Below, in pieces: positions 62,146 through 64,000 of a DNA stretch of 64,000 bases. The DNA lies in the NCBI RefSeq assembly GCF_900182635.1, contig NZ_FXTD01000009.1, forward strand, positions 1 to 64,000. The letters run 5' to 3'. The translations under genes were made by a program, and so were the position numbers. Positions within the stretch are counted from its first letter, which is position 1; the number at the start of each line of letters is the position of its first letter. This DNA comes from Halorubrum cibi. GTDB lineage: Archaea > Halobacteriota > Halobacteria > Halobacteriales > Haloferacaceae. The notes below the pieces were generated by a model. That model made no database searches and had not been told where the DNA came from. It worked only from the letters and a program-made list of their open reading frames with translations.

Positions 62146-63662
62146 GCGAACACCTCCGAGAGATACGGGTCGAGGAGCGTCTCGAACGCGGCCCCCGCGA
62201 AGCCGAGTCCGACCGCGACGAGCGCGGCGGCGACGAGGACGACGAGCGGCGCGGTCGGAATCGTCCCAGGAACCGCGGCGTCGCCGCTACCGCCGTCGGC
62301 GACCGCGGTGCCGGGGTCGCGTTCGACGCCGGCGAAGTAGAGCCGCTCTATCACGCGGGCGACGTACGCCAGCGTGAACAGCGTGCTGGCGAGGATCACG
62401 GCCGCGATGCCGACCCCGACGACGCCGCCCGTCGCGCCGGCGGAGCGGACCGCGCCGAGCGCGATGTACCACTTGCCGAGGAACCCGACCGACGGCGGGA
62501 TCCCGACGAGTGCGAGGCCGAGCACGGCGAGCGCGCCCGACGCGAACGGCGCGTCTCGCGCGAGGCTCGCGAGGTCCTCGACGCGACGCGCGCCGTACCC
62601 CGCGGCCAGCAGCGCGAGCCCGCAGAAGAGCCCGAACTTCAACAGCCCGTGGCCGACGAGGTGGACGATCCCCCCCAGCAGCGCCGTCTCGTCGGCGATC
62701 CCGACGGCGGCGACGATCATCCCGAACTGCGCGACCGACGAGTACGCGAACATCCGCTTGAGGTCCGACTGCATGACCGCGAGCGCCGACCCCGCGAGGA
62801 TCGAGACGCCGGAGACGAGGAGGATCACCGTCACGATGGCGTCGTTGGCCGCGAGGAAGTCGACGGTGAACACGGAGTACGTCACCCGGATCAGCGCGTA
62901 GGCGCTCGCAGTCGACACCAGCGCGGCGACGAGCGTCGTCACCGCGTCGGGCGCGCGCTGGTAGGCGTCCGGCTGCCAGGTGTGGACCGGGAACAGCGCG
63001 ATCTTCAACGCGAATCCGACCGCGATGAAGGCGAACCCCGCCTGGACGAGCGGGTCGGTGTAGCTCGCCCGTTCGACGATCTGGACGCTCACGTCGGCCA
63101 TGTTCAGCGTCCCCGTCGCGAGGAAGACGTAGCCGACGCCGACGAGGTACAGCGACGCGCCGACGGTCCCCACGACGAGGTACTTCAGCGAGGCGTACGC
63201 GCTCGCGCCCGACCGGTCGGCCGCGATGAGCGCGTACGTGGTCAACCCGACGATCTCGAGGAAGACGAACAGGTTGAACAGGTCGCCCGTGAGCGAGACG
63301 CCGACCAGCCCGCCGGAAAGGAGGAGATACGCGCTGTGGAAGGCGTTCCCGCGCGGGCCGATGACCCGCGAGAGGACGAGCGTGGCCGCGGAAACGAGCG
63401 CGACGAGGAGGAACACCGCCGCCGACAGCTCGTCGGCGACGAGTTCGATCCCGATCGGCGGGGCGAAGCCGCCCAGCTCGTGGTCGAACGGGCCGCCGGT
63501 GTACACCTCGAACGCGACCGCGGCCGCCGACCCGACCAGCCCGAGCGTCGTGACCGCCGCGATCGGCCAGCCGACCTCGTCGTACCGCAATCCGAGCGCG
63601 AGCGGCAGCGTCGCCGCCACGATGGGGACCGCGATCGACAGCGGCAACAGCACGTCAGTCAT
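62142..63662 (-). CDS. mnhD: Antiporter-like subunit (MnhD/NuoN type, first copy)
   Basis: 506 residues, about 14 helices, a normal length for MnhD. FNLFVFLEIVGLTTYALIAADRSG with the helix-5 Glu, ALFPVHTWQPDAYQRAPDAVTT, and HLVGHGLLKFGLFCGLALL with the Lys. Together with MnhC and the two following D-like genes it forms a cation/proton antiporter or complex-I-like pump. It starts 8 bases inside the end of mnhC. Gene symbol by analogy with Mnh. Confidence -1.
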   Translation of the reverse strand: MTDVLLPLSIAVPIVAATLPLALGLRYDEVGWPIAAVTTLGLVGSAAAVAFEVYTGGPFDHELGGFAPPIGIELVADELSAAVFLLVALVSAATLVLSRVIGPRGNAFHSAYLLLSGGLVGVSLTGDLFNLFVFLEIVGLTTYALIAADRSGASAYASLKYLVVGTVGASLYLVGVGYVFLATGTLNMADVSVQIVERASYTDPLVQAGFAFIAVGFALKIALFPVHTWQPDAYQRAPDAVTTLVAALVSTASAYALIRVTYSVFTVDFLAANDAIVTVILLVSGVSILAGSALAVMQSDLKRMFAYSSVAQFGMIVAAVGIADETALLGGIVHLVGHGLLKFGLFCGLALLAAGYGARRVEDLASLARDAPFASGALAVLGLALVGIPPSVGFLGKWYIALGAVRSAGATGGVVGVGIAAVILASTLFTLAYVARVIERLYFAGVERDPGTAVADGGSGDAAVPGTIPTAPLVVLVAAALVAVGLGFAGAAFETLLDPYLSEVFA

Positions 63663-64000
63663 CGCGGTCACCCCCGTCACGTCCCGGCTCCGAGCCGGGG
63701 AGGCCCGGACCCGCGGGCAGCGACCCCTCCTCGCGCAGGAGTTCGCGGAGCGTGTCGACCCGGAGCGTTCCGTACTCGTCGTAGATCCGGATACACAGCG
63801 CGAGCGCCACCGCGGTGAGGCTCACGCCGACGACGATGGCCGTGAGCACGAGCACGTGCGGGAGTGGGCTGACGTACGGCCCGCCTCCGCCGCCCGAGGG
63901 GACGATGGGGATCGCCCCGCCGTCGACGTACGCCGAGGCGATGAAGAGCAGGAAGATGGCCGTCTGGAACAGGTTGAGTCCGATCACTTTCTTCACGAGG
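63655..64000 (-). CDS. mnhC: Antiporter subunit C (MnhC/NuoK type), 5' end beyond the window
   Basis: The visible part begins LVKKVIGLNLFQTAIFLLFIASAY, which is the second half of helix 1/helix 2 of MnhC/NuoK proteins; GGAIPIVPSGGGGGPYVSPLPHVLVLTAIVVGVSLTAVALAL follows, then a cytoplasmic tail ending GRDGGDRDD. A GTG at 63996 could be taken as a start, but the family begins about 25-30 residues earlier, so the true start is probably to the right of 64000. NuoK-like subunits form part of the membrane ion path. It overlaps mnhD by 8 bases. Confidence -1.
   Translation of the reverse strand, partial: LVKKVIGLNLFQTAIFLLFIASAYVDGGAIPIVPSGGGGGPYVSPLPHVLVLTAIVVGVSLTAVALALCIRIYDEYGTLRVDTLRELLREEGSLPAGPGLPGSEPGRDGGDRDD

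Noticed and set aside
60199-62340. 713-codon open frame on the plus strand over the antiporter genes
   Set aside because: Arg/Asp/Glu shadow peptide; the minus strand has membrane helices and conserved motifs.
63994-63996. GTG as the true start of mnhC
   Set aside because: Would remove the first membrane helix typical of MnhC/NuoK; the start is more likely beyond the right edge.

Overview
The window is chromosomal DNA of an extremely halophilic archaeon. The signs are very high G+C, strongly acidic proteins, TFB and TATA-box promoters with little or no leader, Tat-dependent lipoproteins, archaeal-only families (Bax1, UPF0058, UPF0200, UPF0201, GfcR), and haloarchaeal enzymes such as glucose dehydrogenase and a multi-D-subunit Mnh complex. 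Protein style and the intergenic repeat near 39.9 kb suggest Halorubrum or a close relative; this is an impression from memory, not a database result.

Layout. 1-1140: two truncated, tandem, related ATP-grasp genes and a structured intergenic element, the only clearly degraded part. 1.1-14.4 kb: a ubiquitin-like protein ending in Cys-Cys, an HTH regulator, a multicopper oxidase, the nuclease Bax1, a DoxX pair, an RNA m5C methyltransferase with a separate PUA-like partner, a PAC2 protein, menF, a sulfite-oxidase-like molybdoprotein, small regulators, a large rhomboid protein and a METTL5-like methyltransferase. 14.6-25.2 kb: TFB, UspA, menE coupled to an AGE-family epimerase, a sugar nucleotidyltransferase, a DJ-1 protein, two Tat lipoproteins and hpt. 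25.2-36.8 kb: aroC, a PAS histidine kinase, a ZIP transporter, gyrB-gyrA, an acyl-CoA synthetase, a peroxiredoxin and tatA.

36.8-49 kb: tRNA-Arg(CCT), an MBL hydrolase, tenA, moaA, a 444-base gene-free stretch full of hairpins and repeats, an SDR without the usual catalytic Tyr, a lipoprotein, tRNA-Arg(TCT), UPF0200/UPF0201, endonuclease III, YlbF, a MinD-like ATPase next to a RecA-fold protein without a P-loop, a long FKBP and a CYTH phosphatase. 49-57 kb: divergent MaoC hydratase and CitE-like lyase, glutamate dehydrogenase, Dph6, a CGYS glutaredoxin, and glucose dehydrogenase overlapping its likely regulator gfcR. 57.4-64 kb: a reverse-strand operon coding a NUP-like protein and four subunits of a Mnh/Mrp or complex-I-like cation/proton antiporter, running off the right edge.

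Working together: menF and menE serve menaquinone synthesis; moaA and the sulfite-oxidase-like protein serve molybdopterin biology; gdh and gfcR form a sugar-catabolism unit; gyrB and gyrA are translationally coupled. Most of the window is ordinary housekeeping sequence. The unusual signals are (a) in-frame acidic or palindromic repeat insertions inside conserved proteins (histidine kinase, menE, gyrA tail, MnhD), (b) the structured repeats at 993-1080 and 39.7-39.96 kb, (c) conserved folds missing a key residue (MenE A10 Lys, SDR Tyr/Lys, RecA-fold P-loop), and (d) the broken ATP-grasp pair. I found no CRISPR array, complete insertion sequence, integrase, rRNA gene or obvious defence island.
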